From contig CACVBU010000004.1 in the NCBI GenBank assembly GCA_902728285.1, positions 853,909 through 917,908 of the forward strand: a stretch of 64,000 bases of DNA, read 5' to 3'. This DNA comes from Clytia hemisphaerica. Lineage: Eukaryota > Cnidaria > Hydrozoa > Leptothecata > Clytiidae. The notes under the pieces are model-generated. The model was not told the origin of the DNA and ran no database searches. It saw only the letters and a list, made by a program, of their open reading frames with translations. Position numbers and translations under genes: made by a program. Below, one piece after another: positions 53,716 through 64,000 of this stretch; within the stretch, counting starts at the first letter, position 1, and every line of letters starts with the position of its first letter.

Positions 53716-53811
53716 TGTAAAAAAGGACAACAGAACAGCATTACCCATGACTTTAGATATTTCAGCAATGACTTTGAAAGTGATTTATCCCTTCCCCTGA
53801 TGGAAAGTTAC

Positions 53812-53893
53812 CCCTGGGGGGGGGGGGGCAAAAAACCTACCCTTAAGGGCAGCACGTCCGGTAGGTCACTTACCTGGAGTGCCCCCCCCCCGT
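53812..53893. mobile_element. Very short hAT-like MITE (82 bp)
   Basis: A CCCT plus G-run at the left and a C-run plus GT at the right enclose ~50 bp. 8-bp direct repeat aaagttac at 53804-53811 and 53894-53901. Confidence 0.7.
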
Positions 53894-54206
53894 AAAGTTA
53901 CTTCTAGGACAAAGTAAATTGAAAAGTTTTCAACCCATACTTTTTATAGCCCGGATACCTTAAGGGAAGAAATTTTGGCGGAAAACAAATTTATGACGGT
54001 GGCAGATTTGGTCAAAATCCACCAAGTTAAGACCTACTGGAAAAATTGGCCAAAATATTGTCCCCGTCAGAAAAAAATCCTCCAATTTTTGTCCCAACTG
54101 AAACTAATCAAATCAATCTATCATTGCTGCAAAATATTATGCCATTTTTCTATTCCCCATTGAATATTTTGACATGAAAACAAAATGATTTAAATCCCCA
54201 TCCATA

Positions 54207-54463
54207 AAAAACACCCCTGTGTCACAGACCCGTTGGGACCCAGCCCCACTGTAAAATTTGGCAAAGATTTTGTACCCGGTGGGAAAATACCCTGGAACTT
54301 CATCCCCACTCGAAATTCAATGTTTAAAAATTTGCTGTCCAAATCCATCCCCATTGGATTTTTTAAACTTGGAACAATAGAATCCCCATTGGGATTTTAA
54401 TAGGAATTTTTATCCCCATTGAGAGAAAAAGTTCCACCGGGGCAGTGAGACAGGGGTGTTAAA
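54207..54463. mobile_element. 'acacccctgtgtcacagac' TIR element copy
   Basis: 'aaacacccctgtgtcacaga' to 'cagtgagacaggggtgttaa', with 'ccccattgg' repeats inside. It abuts a fragment of the 'aaggaagaaattttggc' family at 53955-54010. Confidence 0.75.
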
Positions 54464-54789
54464 AAATTTGGGAATATTCATCCTCATCGTATTTCAGTCC
54501 GTTATCACTGGCTGAAAAAAATCCTACTGGGTCTGTGAGAAGGGGCTGTAGCAATAAATCATTAGGAAATCAGAAATAAATCAAAATCTTGTACAAACAC
54601 CAGATTTTAACACCAGAATTACCCCTCGATATTAACCAGTTAAATCTAATGGAACAAAAAAACAACAAAACGTAGCAACTCAAACAAAATGAATTAAAAC
54701 AGCCTGTAAACACACTTTAAAAACAAAGTGTGAACTAGTCTATACTTTTTTCTTATACCACAGAAAGTGCATTCATGTTAGGCTCCCGT

Positions 54790-55072
54790 GTAAAAAACGT
54801 TTTACACGATTTCTTTTTTCTATAAGAGCATCCAAAATTTTTGAAGCCTTCGCATATTCTTAACTTTTTCAGTTTTAAGCCTGAAAATGTATGTTGAAGT
54901 TAAGAAGACTTCATGTTCTTATTTTGACCACCATTTTGTGAGCATTTTTGACCATTTTCCTTAGAAAAAGGTCGTTTTGAGTCTACAAAGCCTTAAAATG
55001 TTCTTAAATTATTCTTAACATTTTGACCATTGAAACCTTGTGTTCTTATACAGTTTGTTCTTAAAAAAAACG
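54790..55072 (+). mobile_element. 'gttcttata' MITE copy
   Basis: 'ttctataagagcatccaaaa' to 'gttcttatacagtttgttct' and AAAAAACG; full length. Confidence 0.7.
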
Positions 55073-55357
55073 TTCTATTATGTTAATTTTGATAGAAAAC
55101 TTATCATCTATGTTATCGATATCTGCCATTATTATTTTTCTTTATTGCTTTTTTCTTATTTGTATTTTCTTTTTCTCTATAAATTTGTTCTTCATTTTCG
55201 TATCTATTTTCGTTTTTACCCTTTTATGTAATGTATTAAGAAACTTTTCTTCATTTTGGTTTTCGATTTGTTTTTTTTCCTTTTAATGACGATTTTGATT
55301 TTTCATCTTCGTTTAAATTACCTTTCCGTAAGGGTCCAAGGGGGAGTCATATGCAAA

Positions 55358-55642
55358 ATGACGGATGTGTTGTCATTTTTCCGATCAAAAATCCAAGAAA
55401 AAAGATCGAAATTGAATTTGATACCCTTATCGGGACTTTCGAGGAAAAGAACGTTCCTCGACACTCTAAAGCGGGAAACGCTAGAGCTCAGAACAGTAAT
55501 GGCTGATTGTGAAACTGGGGAGAGAGGGCTCTCGGACCTAGATCAAAGGATGATGATGATCGGGACTTTCCCCAAGATTTATACCAACACACAGATAGTA
55601 AAAATCAAGGGATTTACGAAAGGTCCAAAAGTGAAAGTTTAA
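55358..55642 (+). CDS. Unassigned 94-codon ORF with gene-like composition
   Basis: From the ATG at 55358 the frame starts MTDVLSFFRSKIQEKRSKLN and is basic throughout, ending GPKVKV and TAA at 55640. Codon and base use is more balanced than in the surrounding DNA. The frame two bases away (or one base back) is also mostly open from about 55320 to 55500, with an Asp-rich stretch after 55500. I recognise no domain. It may be an isolated exon, an old insertion or chance. Confidence 0.2.
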   Translation: MTDVLSFFRSKIQEKRSKLNLIPLSGLSRKRTFLDTLKRETLELRTVMADCETGERGLSDLDQRMMMIGTFPKIYTNTQIVKIKGFTKGPKVKV

Positions 55643-56508
55643 TTATCTATCATTTAAATTCTTTGTCCAGAAGAAAATTTATACATTTTCATTGGCCAAA
55701 AGTAAATCAAAAGGCAGAGATAAATTTGGGTGCTTCATTTATCCCTTGTTTTCTCCATTTTCGCTGAATTTTTTGTTATAAGTGAGTGTTCTTTTTGCCA
55801 CCGGAGGAAGCCTAAAGCTTCTGAGGATGGCATTCATAGCTTCATAGCTTCACGCATAAGGAAGTTGGGCAAACATCTCATAATTTTGCGCGCGTTTTTT
55901 CAGTATTTCAGTTCCGCTTAACGGTAGCATTCTTATCTTACGGTCTCTCTATTGTTTTATCATCATCAAAAAGACTTTTCCAGAGTTATTTTGATCTGAT
56001 TACTCATTTTGAAATGTCAGTTTGTCTTTTTCTTATCCCTGGAGAGTTAAATGAATCTAAGGAAATTCCCTTTTCTGGGAAATTCCCTTTTTATACCACA
56101 AGTAGTTATTAAGCGCTCTTCATAGGTTAAAAATATTAAATTTAAAGTATAGTACATTAGTAAAATAACATATGAAGAGCAGTATCTTCAGATATATACG
56201 CTTTTTATAGGAAAAACCAGTAAGTCATATGATTCTGGCTGGGCTGCTCTTAAATTTATATGAGTTTTCAGCCTTATAAATGTTAATATTAATTAAAATG
56301 GAAACATGTATTTCTCAGTAATTTCTGAAATCTGAGGTTCAGATTCTTCTTAATTTGTTCTTAGGTTTTGGCCAAATTTCAGCCTCCGAGAGGTCACTCT
56401 TAACAGAAATTACTGTGGCCTAAGATCATTCCTTTTGAAAGCAAATTCAACTCTATGTGTTCGTTTTGCTGCGGTGGCACCTTAATGAAAGTTATGGCTA
56501 GTTTATAT

Positions 56509-57757
56509 AAAAGTTTCATACGTTTTATGTCGGTGTTTTTTACACTTTTGGCGAAAACGTGAAGTTTTTTAAAACACGTTTTAAAAATAAATACAAAGTG
56601 CACCTTTTCTTAATTGGATATCAGGGGATCGGCAAAGGATTGAAGATTCCACTCCTTTTTTCCCGAGCCTTCTAGAGAAACTAAGCTAGTACTTATAACC
56701 TTTGAAAGTTAGGAGCACGTTAGGATTAAACGGTTCCATAATGAAAATGGATTATGGATTCCAAGAGTATTAACTTTTGATATAATGTGGCTTTAGAACT
56801 GAAATTTTGCAGGATGGAGTATTTATGTACTTTCTATTCCTAAATAAAAAATCTTCCAGCTGGGAGCAGTTTGGAATTACTTATTCCTGATTTCTTTTTG
56901 AGTTTGAGTCTTTTTGAACTGAGGATTGGAGTATGTTTATTTGACATTAAGTAGTTCGAATTTAACTATTTGGAAGGTTTGGGTCCCTAAGACCACGAAA
57001 ATAAAACTTTCCACTAGAATAGAGCATCCAAGGATTATGGAATCCTTCATTGAAAGAAGCATACTTTGCCTTATCCAAAATGAGCGTATTAGTCTGGAAT
57101 GAAATATCCTACAAGGCTCTAAACTGATTTTTTACGTTATACGTGATATGTCGTTACGTCTATGCCTTAAAATAAGCTCAGATAGAGCCCCAAAGGATTA
57201 ATAATTCCATTTTTGCGAAAAGTTGGGGCTGGGGTTGGGTGCACCACTTCAATCGCTTTAAATTGGAGTTTTTTAATCCTAAAACGCTCGTGAAACCGCA
57301 CTTTTTGGTATCTGAGAATGTTTTAACGTAAAGTGCAATTGACTTTTGATTGATTTTAGATTGTAATCAGCCCATTTTAACGATGAAATGTATCTTTTAT
57401 AATTGTTCAAGTTCAGAGATGTTTTCCGGATGGAATTTCGGATCCAAAAGTGCTCTTCATCATTGTTTCATAAAATATGGAGATCGTGTGACATGTTGAG
57501 ACCATCAGAATAAATCCAAGAGCCGCGTAACTCTCATAATTCCAAAGTTCATAAAATCTAATATTTTGGAATATTCAATCCTTCTTCGCTCCTGGGACCA
57601 AAACCAAAGCTCTAAGCTCGTGTGCTCCGCCTTTTTGGAAAATTTCATCCAAAAATTTTTGTTGAAACTTATATTATTCAAGAAAAACCGTTTTTTAGGA
57701 AATTTAATGTCACGTTTTCGCCAAAAGTGTAAAAAACACCGACTTATACGTTCCATA
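56509..57757. mobile_element. Foldback element (~1.25 kb)
   Basis: 'gtcggtgttttttacacttt' plus TGGCGAAAACGTGA at about 56529 is exactly inverted at 57713-57751; ~50-bp arms including the flanking CATACG/CGTTCCATAC. Confidence 0.65.
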
Positions 57758-58139
57758 CATTTCTCGATTTTCATATCAAAATTTGCTCGAATATCAAATT
57801 AAAACAAACGGCCGCGTAGTTTGTAAGTTAAAGAGAACAATGAAATATGAAAAAAAATTGAGAAGAATGTAAGTGTAATATGTAATGATTCCCAGACAAT
57901 TCCCCCCTGGTGAATTCCCCCTCCCCCCGGAAAATTCCCACCCGGTGAATTCCGGTGGAAAATTACGCTAAATCACTGTAACTATGCAGCCGTAACTTCA
58001 GTCAAAACCATAAAAATGTTGTGTAGTTGTCTTTAAAAGAACTAAGAAATGATGGAATGGTAATTTAAAGTTTGTTAGAGCTGGTTTCCATCCTAAAAAA
58101 TTAGGTTTTTGAGGAAACTCCTCAAGAAAAACATCCAAA

Positions 58140-58750
58140 CTCAGGCAACTGCGAACTAGAAATTGGCATATTTACCCCTTGATTTGACACCTGTATCCCT
58201 GATGCCAGATAATGAAAACCACAGATTGCTTTCCTCTATTATCTTATCAGAAAGTATCAATGTCTCCAGTAGTTAGAAATCAAATTTCGTACACCTTAAT
58301 TAATACTTTTTTATGGGACAAATGGGCCCAAAAATCAATAAAAATTGATAAAAATCCACTAAAAGGGACAATTTTACCCCCTGGTTTGTCCAGTTGCACT
58401 CTGAATGTGATAGTTTCAAGTCATAATTGTAATTTTCCAGAGTATATTACACAAAGATCAAGTTAAAACTATTTTCGAAGAAATTTTAGGCGAGATAAGC
58501 AGTGAAAATTGCCCAAATTATGTAAAAATTCAATAAAATGGGCAATTTTACCCCCGAAGCGTCAAAAATGAAACTAAATACAGCTGACAAGAAATTTTTC
58601 TGGTGTATCGCACCAAATTTTATCATAGCACAAAGTTTGGGCCTCATTAAAGGTTGTTTTGGTAGGTCCCAGTCTTATAAAGTGTCAAAATTCAGTGAAA
58701 ATACCAAAATTTTCCCTATTTTGCCCCAGGTAAACCCCCAAAAATAATTT
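58140..58750. repeat. Diverged tandem units with 'aattttacccc' phrase
   Basis: The phrase A(T)TTTACCCC(C) recurs at about 58170, 58372, 58545 and, weaker, 58718, with a spacing of ~175-200 bp and similar flanks ('aaaattgataaaaatccact', 'aaaaattcaataaaatgggc'). Confidence 0.45.
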
Positions 58751-60989
58751 TTCGCAAAAATCTTTTGCCAATAATCAACAATCTATCTTGAAACTTTTGA
58801 CAAAGTTTCAAAGCAATTGGTCAATTCATTCATGAGATATAGCAAATTATATCATACATGGAAAGATATTTTCCTTAACAAATCCTTACAAAGGGTAAAA
58901 AGTACCCCCTAAACTCGAGCCCAATATGAAAAATTGACCAGGAGTTAGCTTTGGGGACCGAGCATTTCTTAAACTAGGATAGTTGAGCATTCCAAAAATA
59001 TATAGTTCATCCTGTAGAATCTTGGGTTAAGCAAAATGCCATTTTCAGGTTTGGCTCCCGGACTAGTGGTTATAGAAACCATTCCTACGGAGAACGTTTA
59101 CAAGTTATGAACGTACCCAGTGCCAGCCTTAAGATCCGACGTAAAATCGGGGTTATGGTGAAAGTATATAAGCATCTTAAATTATGATAAGTCTTCCCTA
59201 TGTCAGAAATTCGTTTTTCGTTACCGACCTCAACTCAAGCACAATTCTGAATCAAAGAGTTATTTTGCTGAAGACGGCTTTAGAGGATATCACACGAATA
59301 CACCAGTCCTTTTTTCGCACCTACAGACATAGAAAATAGAAAAAAGTGTCAAAAAAGGATTGGATCGAGTTTAGGGTGGTAAAACGGACAAAAAAATGCC
59401 TAATCGGTAATTGGCGGTAATTGACGGCAACGATCAAAAAAGAATTGGATCGAGTTTAGGGGGATAATCAAATATTTAAGTGACACGCGCCTGACCGCGC
59501 GACTAGCGTCGAAAAGGTGTATTCGCTTTACTACAGGAGAATTGACACGTGGAACGGTTTGGGAACCAATGTCGTAAATGCACCATCCGTAGGGAAATTT
59601 GATCAAGAATACACCTTTAGGTAACCGCAACGGTCTATTACATAAATAAAGACTCCATACTGCTTCAGTGGATGCAAGTAAAACCAGTGGGAAATTTGAT
59701 ATTACCTATAAATAAGTTTTGTTCAAATTGGAACGCTAACATTCTTCCGAATTAGAATGCGAATCTTCCCACACTATATGCTATAAATTATTAGAGTTTT
59801 ATTTCCGCAATACGGAGCAGATGATTTCCAGACTGAATGACTGGAGTAATTTAATATATGGCACTAAGTCAATAGGTCGACACATTCTCCAAAACGACAA
59901 TTGACAAACGTATGGAATGATAAGATCTATAAATTGTAAAGATTAAGATGTAAAATCCATCAGGAACACACCATTCTGTGTGTAGCACGCTTTACGAATC
60001 CCCATTGGAACCTCTATCACGCACGCCATCATGCAATTTATTTTCCTCTATGAAGCATCGCGAAAAAAGCAAAAAATACCCCAAATCAGACATCCCGCCA
60101 CAAGCTCTAAATTTAGAACGCCCTGCCTCCAGTCATTATAGACAACTACCGATATAATTGTATCGAAGTGAGCACAAGCAAAAACATTTGTATCCAAATG
60201 TTAACTTATAAAAAGAATCTTATTACGTGCCGCGATGTCAAATCTTTTTTCTTGTACGGCGCGCTATTTTTAAACACAATCACGCAACTTTGTTGTCATT
60301 CCATAGAACTATCATCAGATAGAATAAATACAAGCATTTTTCCTCAAAATGAAGCATGTCTGTAAGGGGTCCCTTAGCTGCAATGGGAATTCTATTATAC
60401 GCGTGTAATAATAATGTCATTTCCCTATCAGAGGGTCAGCTTCTCTCAATCAGCTATTTTCATAGATTCATCAGTGGTGAAAACTATTTGAAAACGCACT
60501 TCTTAGGAAAGAAATCAAGCTGTCAAGTTTTCACCTAAATTAGTCATTCCTTCCATGTAGATTGGAATTCAGATTATAGTTCTTGAAGTGAAAATTGATG
60601 AAAGCACTGAATTTCAACTCCTAAAATTTCAGATTGTAAGCTGAAATAGATTTTTAAATTTCAAACATTTTTTAAAATGAAATCTTTCGGAACTGAGACA
60701 AAATGTAGTGAAAATATACCCTTATAAAGAGATTTTTATCCATGCTTCAGATTTTGAGAAAATGTTTTTACGACCAATAATCACTTTTAACAAAAGGAAT
60801 CTGAATAGACAATGACGCCGCCAAAGTAAGATGTAATTCTACCTGATAACAGTTCACTGATCATTCCCAGTCCTATTAGACGAGCGCAGTCCTTACAAAT
60901 TTGAGATTGCATATTGTTTTCACCCATCCCTTTAGAGCTTCAGCGTGCTGTACAGAAAACAATGACAATATGATCTCAGGTTAAGACCA

Positions 60990-61283
60990 CAAATATCTAA
61001 GCCCGAAGGGCTAGATAGGCAACTTTAAGCTTTCTCCAGCAAAAAAAAGTGAAGCAAAAATTTGACTTTTTAAATTTCGTGCCGATGGATAGGATCTAGC
61101 ATTTTAATTGTTTTCGGAGCGCGAGACCAAAAAACGTAGGCGGCAAACGCTATTTCACATCTCTCAAACCGGTGAAATTGCATATTTTAGTCACGTGACT
61201 TTGGTAGGAAATCCTTCCAAACCTAGGCTTCACTTTTCGATAAAAGCCGCAAATCTAGCCCTTCGGGCTTTACAGATATCTGT
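60990..61283. mobile_element. Mutator-like MITE (294 bp)
   Basis: Ends 'aatatctaagcccgaagggc' and inverse; 11-bp direct repeat ggttaagacca at 60979-60989 and 61284-61294. Same family as 39257-39540 and 18772-19051. Confidence 0.85.
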
Positions 61284-61828
61284 GGTTAAGACCATAGGCA
61301 AAATATGGAAAAAAATAAAACAGCCGTAATGACGGCCACAAACTCTGGTAATTGTCATTTTTGAATAGTGAACCATTATGAAAACATCTTTATCGTGGTC
61401 AGTCTTCCTTAATATATCTAACATAAGATTTAAAAGAGTATATCCTAGTAAGTGCAAGTGTAAACGCAAACCAAATTGGGAAATCAAACTGGAAAGATCG
61501 GGAAATCAAACACAACTATCACGATTGATCGGATTTACGCACAATTACAAATGAAAAACACTGATTTTAAGAAACTCCTTAACCAGAGTTTAGTTAGACT
61601 TAAACATTAGATTGAATATACTTAATTTGTCCGGTAACAATATTTTGAAAATCCATATCAAGCGAGATTCACCTTTTAGTCTCCTGTAACATTCACAACC
61701 TCACACGAAAACATACCTAGACCATTAAATAGACGATTAATACACGACTCAAATTATGAAATGAAAAGTTAGAAGATAAAGGCATTGTACACAAATAATG
61801 CAAAACAACGGAAAGGTATTCAATATAC

Positions 61829-62074
61829 ACGTTTTTCATAAGATCATACAAAATTTTGAAGCCTTTGGATGTTATTAGCTATTTGAGTTTCAGGCCTAAA
61901 TATTTTCTAAAAATATTCTTACTTTCACCATTTTGTGAGTATTTTTTTGTGCAATTTCCTATGAAATTGGGTGTTTTAGAGTCCGTAAAGCCATAAAATG
62001 TTTTTAGCTTGTTCTTAATATTTTGGCCATCGAAGCATTATGTTCTTATATAGTTTGTTCTTATTGACAAACGT
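61829..62074 (+). mobile_element. 'gttcttata' MITE copy
   Basis: 'cacgtttttcataagatcat' to 'gttcttattgacaaacgtg', full length. Confidence 0.75.
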
Positions 62075-62231
62075 GATAAAGACTTTCACAAAAATGCTGT
62101 TTCCCAAAGGTCTTTTATCTTAATTACATAATTGGCAGCTGCTAGCTAAAAGCAATCTTGATTAGCATATGTTTCCGCTTGACTTCTGGTCTGGAAAATA
62201 AACGGGAAATACCAAAGATCATGTGAGTATA

Positions 62232-62468
62232 CACGTTCTTTTTTGTAATAACAAAACTATCTAAGAACATAAGGCTTCGATGGCCAAAAAGTTAAGAACA
62301 AATTAAGAACATTTTAAGGCTTCGTGGATTTTAAAACACCCAATTTCTTAGGAAAATGTACAAAAATACTCAAGAAATGGCGAAAATAAGAACATTTTTA
62401 GGCTTAAAACTCAAAAAGTTAACAACATCCGAAGGCTTTCAAAAATTTTGGATGTTCTTATAAAAAAA
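62232..62468 (-). mobile_element. 'gttcttata' MITE copy, reverse orientation
   Basis: 'aagaacataaggcttcgatg' through 'gaaaatgtacaaaaatactc' to 'ggatgttcttataaaaaaaa'. Confidence 0.75.
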
Positions 62469-63436
62469 ATATTTGTAGTAATTAAAAGAATAATCGGATG
62501 GAATGGATAACAAGCTAATTAATGTAATCCTAATTTTAGCCAAAGTCATTTTGATATCAGAGACAGGTTTGACTGTAAGATACCACGGAAGATGTAGATC
62601 TAGTACTAGCCTCTCACCAAAGATTTATTATACACTGGATAAATGACTCTTAAAACGATGGAGAGCGATCATTGTATTTTCATTGTTTCAGAAAACAATT
62701 GATGTTCAAGCTTTGTCCGCAATGGACAACTGTCATGGCGGCTCGAAGATGTCTGATTTAAAAAAAAATGTTTATCAGTCTGATTTAAAAAAGTTCTCTA
62801 GCTCTTTCTTTTTGTACATTTGCAGAAAAAAAGTATGAAAGTAAGGCTAGCATACCAAGCTGGATATATTTGTGAAATCTGGTGTGAGAAAGGCATCATT
62901 AGACAAGAAATTCAGACAAAATGCTTATAGTGACACGAAATTTTAAATAGGAAATATCTTTCCAAGACTGTCCCCAGAAGAGCTGAAATTAGCATACATA
63001 AGACTTGAGTGTCTTGGCTCCGCTGTGGTATGAAAATCCTTTGGAGGCACGTGGTGGCAAGGTGGTTTTTTTCAGGTTGAAGTTTGAAAATTTCCGGTGT
63101 CAACATTCAATTTCTTATACACAACACGTCTTTTGCATCTTTCTCACAGCTTGAAACGTCATAACGACTTATAATTATCAATTAATTGGAAGAATCTGAC
63201 TCTCACAGGAAAGTTAAGTCTCTTTTGGGAATTGGATGAGTGGTTTTCGATAAGAAATGCAATAAAAGTGCTTCGAAAAAACATTTAATGAGGGAAGGAG
63301 AGTGAACAATAATATCATTACTGCGGACATAGCTAGTACACGAGAAATCAGCAAAAATCTGTTACTTGTATATCCAGTGTATAATAAATCCTTGCTCTCA
63401 CCAACTTTTGCTCGTTCTCCTCATAAGATTTATAAA

Positions 63437-63625
63437 GCCAAAAGGGCTAGATGTAAAGCTTTTGCTAAAAAGTTTACCGTGGTTAGATAGGAAATTTCAC
63501 CGATTGACCAATCAGAAGCTTCGCAGGTTTTCGAAAACAATAGCAACAATATTTTTTCCGATATTCACTTTTTTTGCCTGCGATGGCTCAAAGCCCGATA
63601 TCTAGCCCTTCGGCCTTTATAAATC
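63437..63625. mobile_element. Short relative of the Mutator-like MITE family
   Basis: 'aaagccaaaagggctagat' at the left and 'atctagcccttcggccttta' at the right are inverted; ~190 bp. Confidence 0.5.
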
Positions 63626-64000
63626 TATGGTTCTCCTACGCAGCTCCTATTCTAGCAAACGCCCGCCGCCTTTGTGTTCCCACCCTCTGCTAATCTAGTA
63701 CCTAGAGCCACTTGCACCACTTCTTGACTTTACTGATGGATACGATCGTGATGAACACTAGCTATCAAAATTATATCAAAAAGGGAGCTAAGGGATTTAG
63801 AGACGAGTTTGGGAAGATATACCTTATTACACGAATATTACTAGTCATTTTATTAACACGAAGTGAAAAATTTTGTGTTAATAAAAACACCCTTAAAACC
63901 AGCCGCTATTTCCTTGAAAAAGCTGAAAATTCCTGATCATTCCAAATTTCAAGGCCGTTATGAATACCTGCCTTAATATTTGTGTACTAAGGTGACTGTC

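Larger units (their letters stand above)
55073..64000. other. Right-hand region without a recognised gene
   Basis: AT-rich DNA. Contents I can name: an unassigned ORF (55358-55642), a diverged MITE (about 56200-56380), a foldback element (56509-57757), imperfect repeats (58140-58750), Mutator-like MITEs (60990-61283 and a relative near 63437-63625), two 'gttcttata' MITEs, and at 63819 the left end of the element family seen at 25206. 59100-60990 shows only a short duplicated 'ggattggatcgagtttaggg' / 'gaattggatcgagtttaggg' pair (59358, 59442). Confidence 0.45.

Noticed and set aside
55040-55286. Hydrophobic ORFs resembling membrane proteins
   Set aside because: They arise from T-rich sequence at a MITE end; no conserved residues.

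Overview
This window is AT-rich genomic DNA from an animal. The genes are split by GT-AG introns, long AT-rich non-coding stretches separate them, and short inverted-repeat transposons are very dense. The protein-coding content is metazoan (Rab32/38, class III ADH, ABHD1/2/3 family, LDAH, PKI). A non-vertebrate animal, possibly a cnidarian, fits the base composition and the repeats, but I cannot fix the species from the sequence.

Layout. (1) 79-6476, minus: the first two coding exons of a Rab32/Rab38-type GTPase; the rest lies off the left edge. Its 6.2 kb intron holds a ~4 kb foldback element with ~870-bp arms. (2) 8192-9217, plus: a dead retrotransposon ORF1 with an (AAAT)n tail. (3) 11869-19275, plus: a complete nine-exon class III alcohol dehydrogenase (ADH5), 377 aa. 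(4) 21748-30710, plus: a complete nine-exon membrane-anchored alpha/beta hydrolase of the ABHD1/2/3 family, 423 aa. (5) 33884-35979, minus: a complete three-exon lipid-droplet-associated hydrolase (LDAH), 304 aa, convergent with the ABHD gene. (6) 42599-45440, minus: a probable secreted protein gene whose start codon sits in an exon with four coding bases, followed by a signal-peptide/poly-Pro/Gln-rich exon and possibly an eight-cysteine final exon. (7) 49795-50004, minus: an intronless cAMP-dependent protein kinase inhibitor (PKI), 69 aa. (8) 50005-64000: no gene I can recognise; mostly transposon copies and AT-rich DNA.

The genes look like independent housekeeping or cell-specific loci and not a functional cluster. 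Two lipid hydrolases (ABHD family and LDAH) lie tail to tail, but nothing shows that they are co-regulated. What makes the window distinctive is its mobile-element layer. Target duplications of TA, TTA, TTAA, 8 bp and 9-11 bp can be read directly. They indicate Tc1/mariner-like, Harbinger-like, piggyBac-like, hAT-like and Mutator-like short elements, several nested in one another. One copy lies 15 bp from an LDAH splice acceptor and another lies within about 10 bp of the ABHD stop codon.
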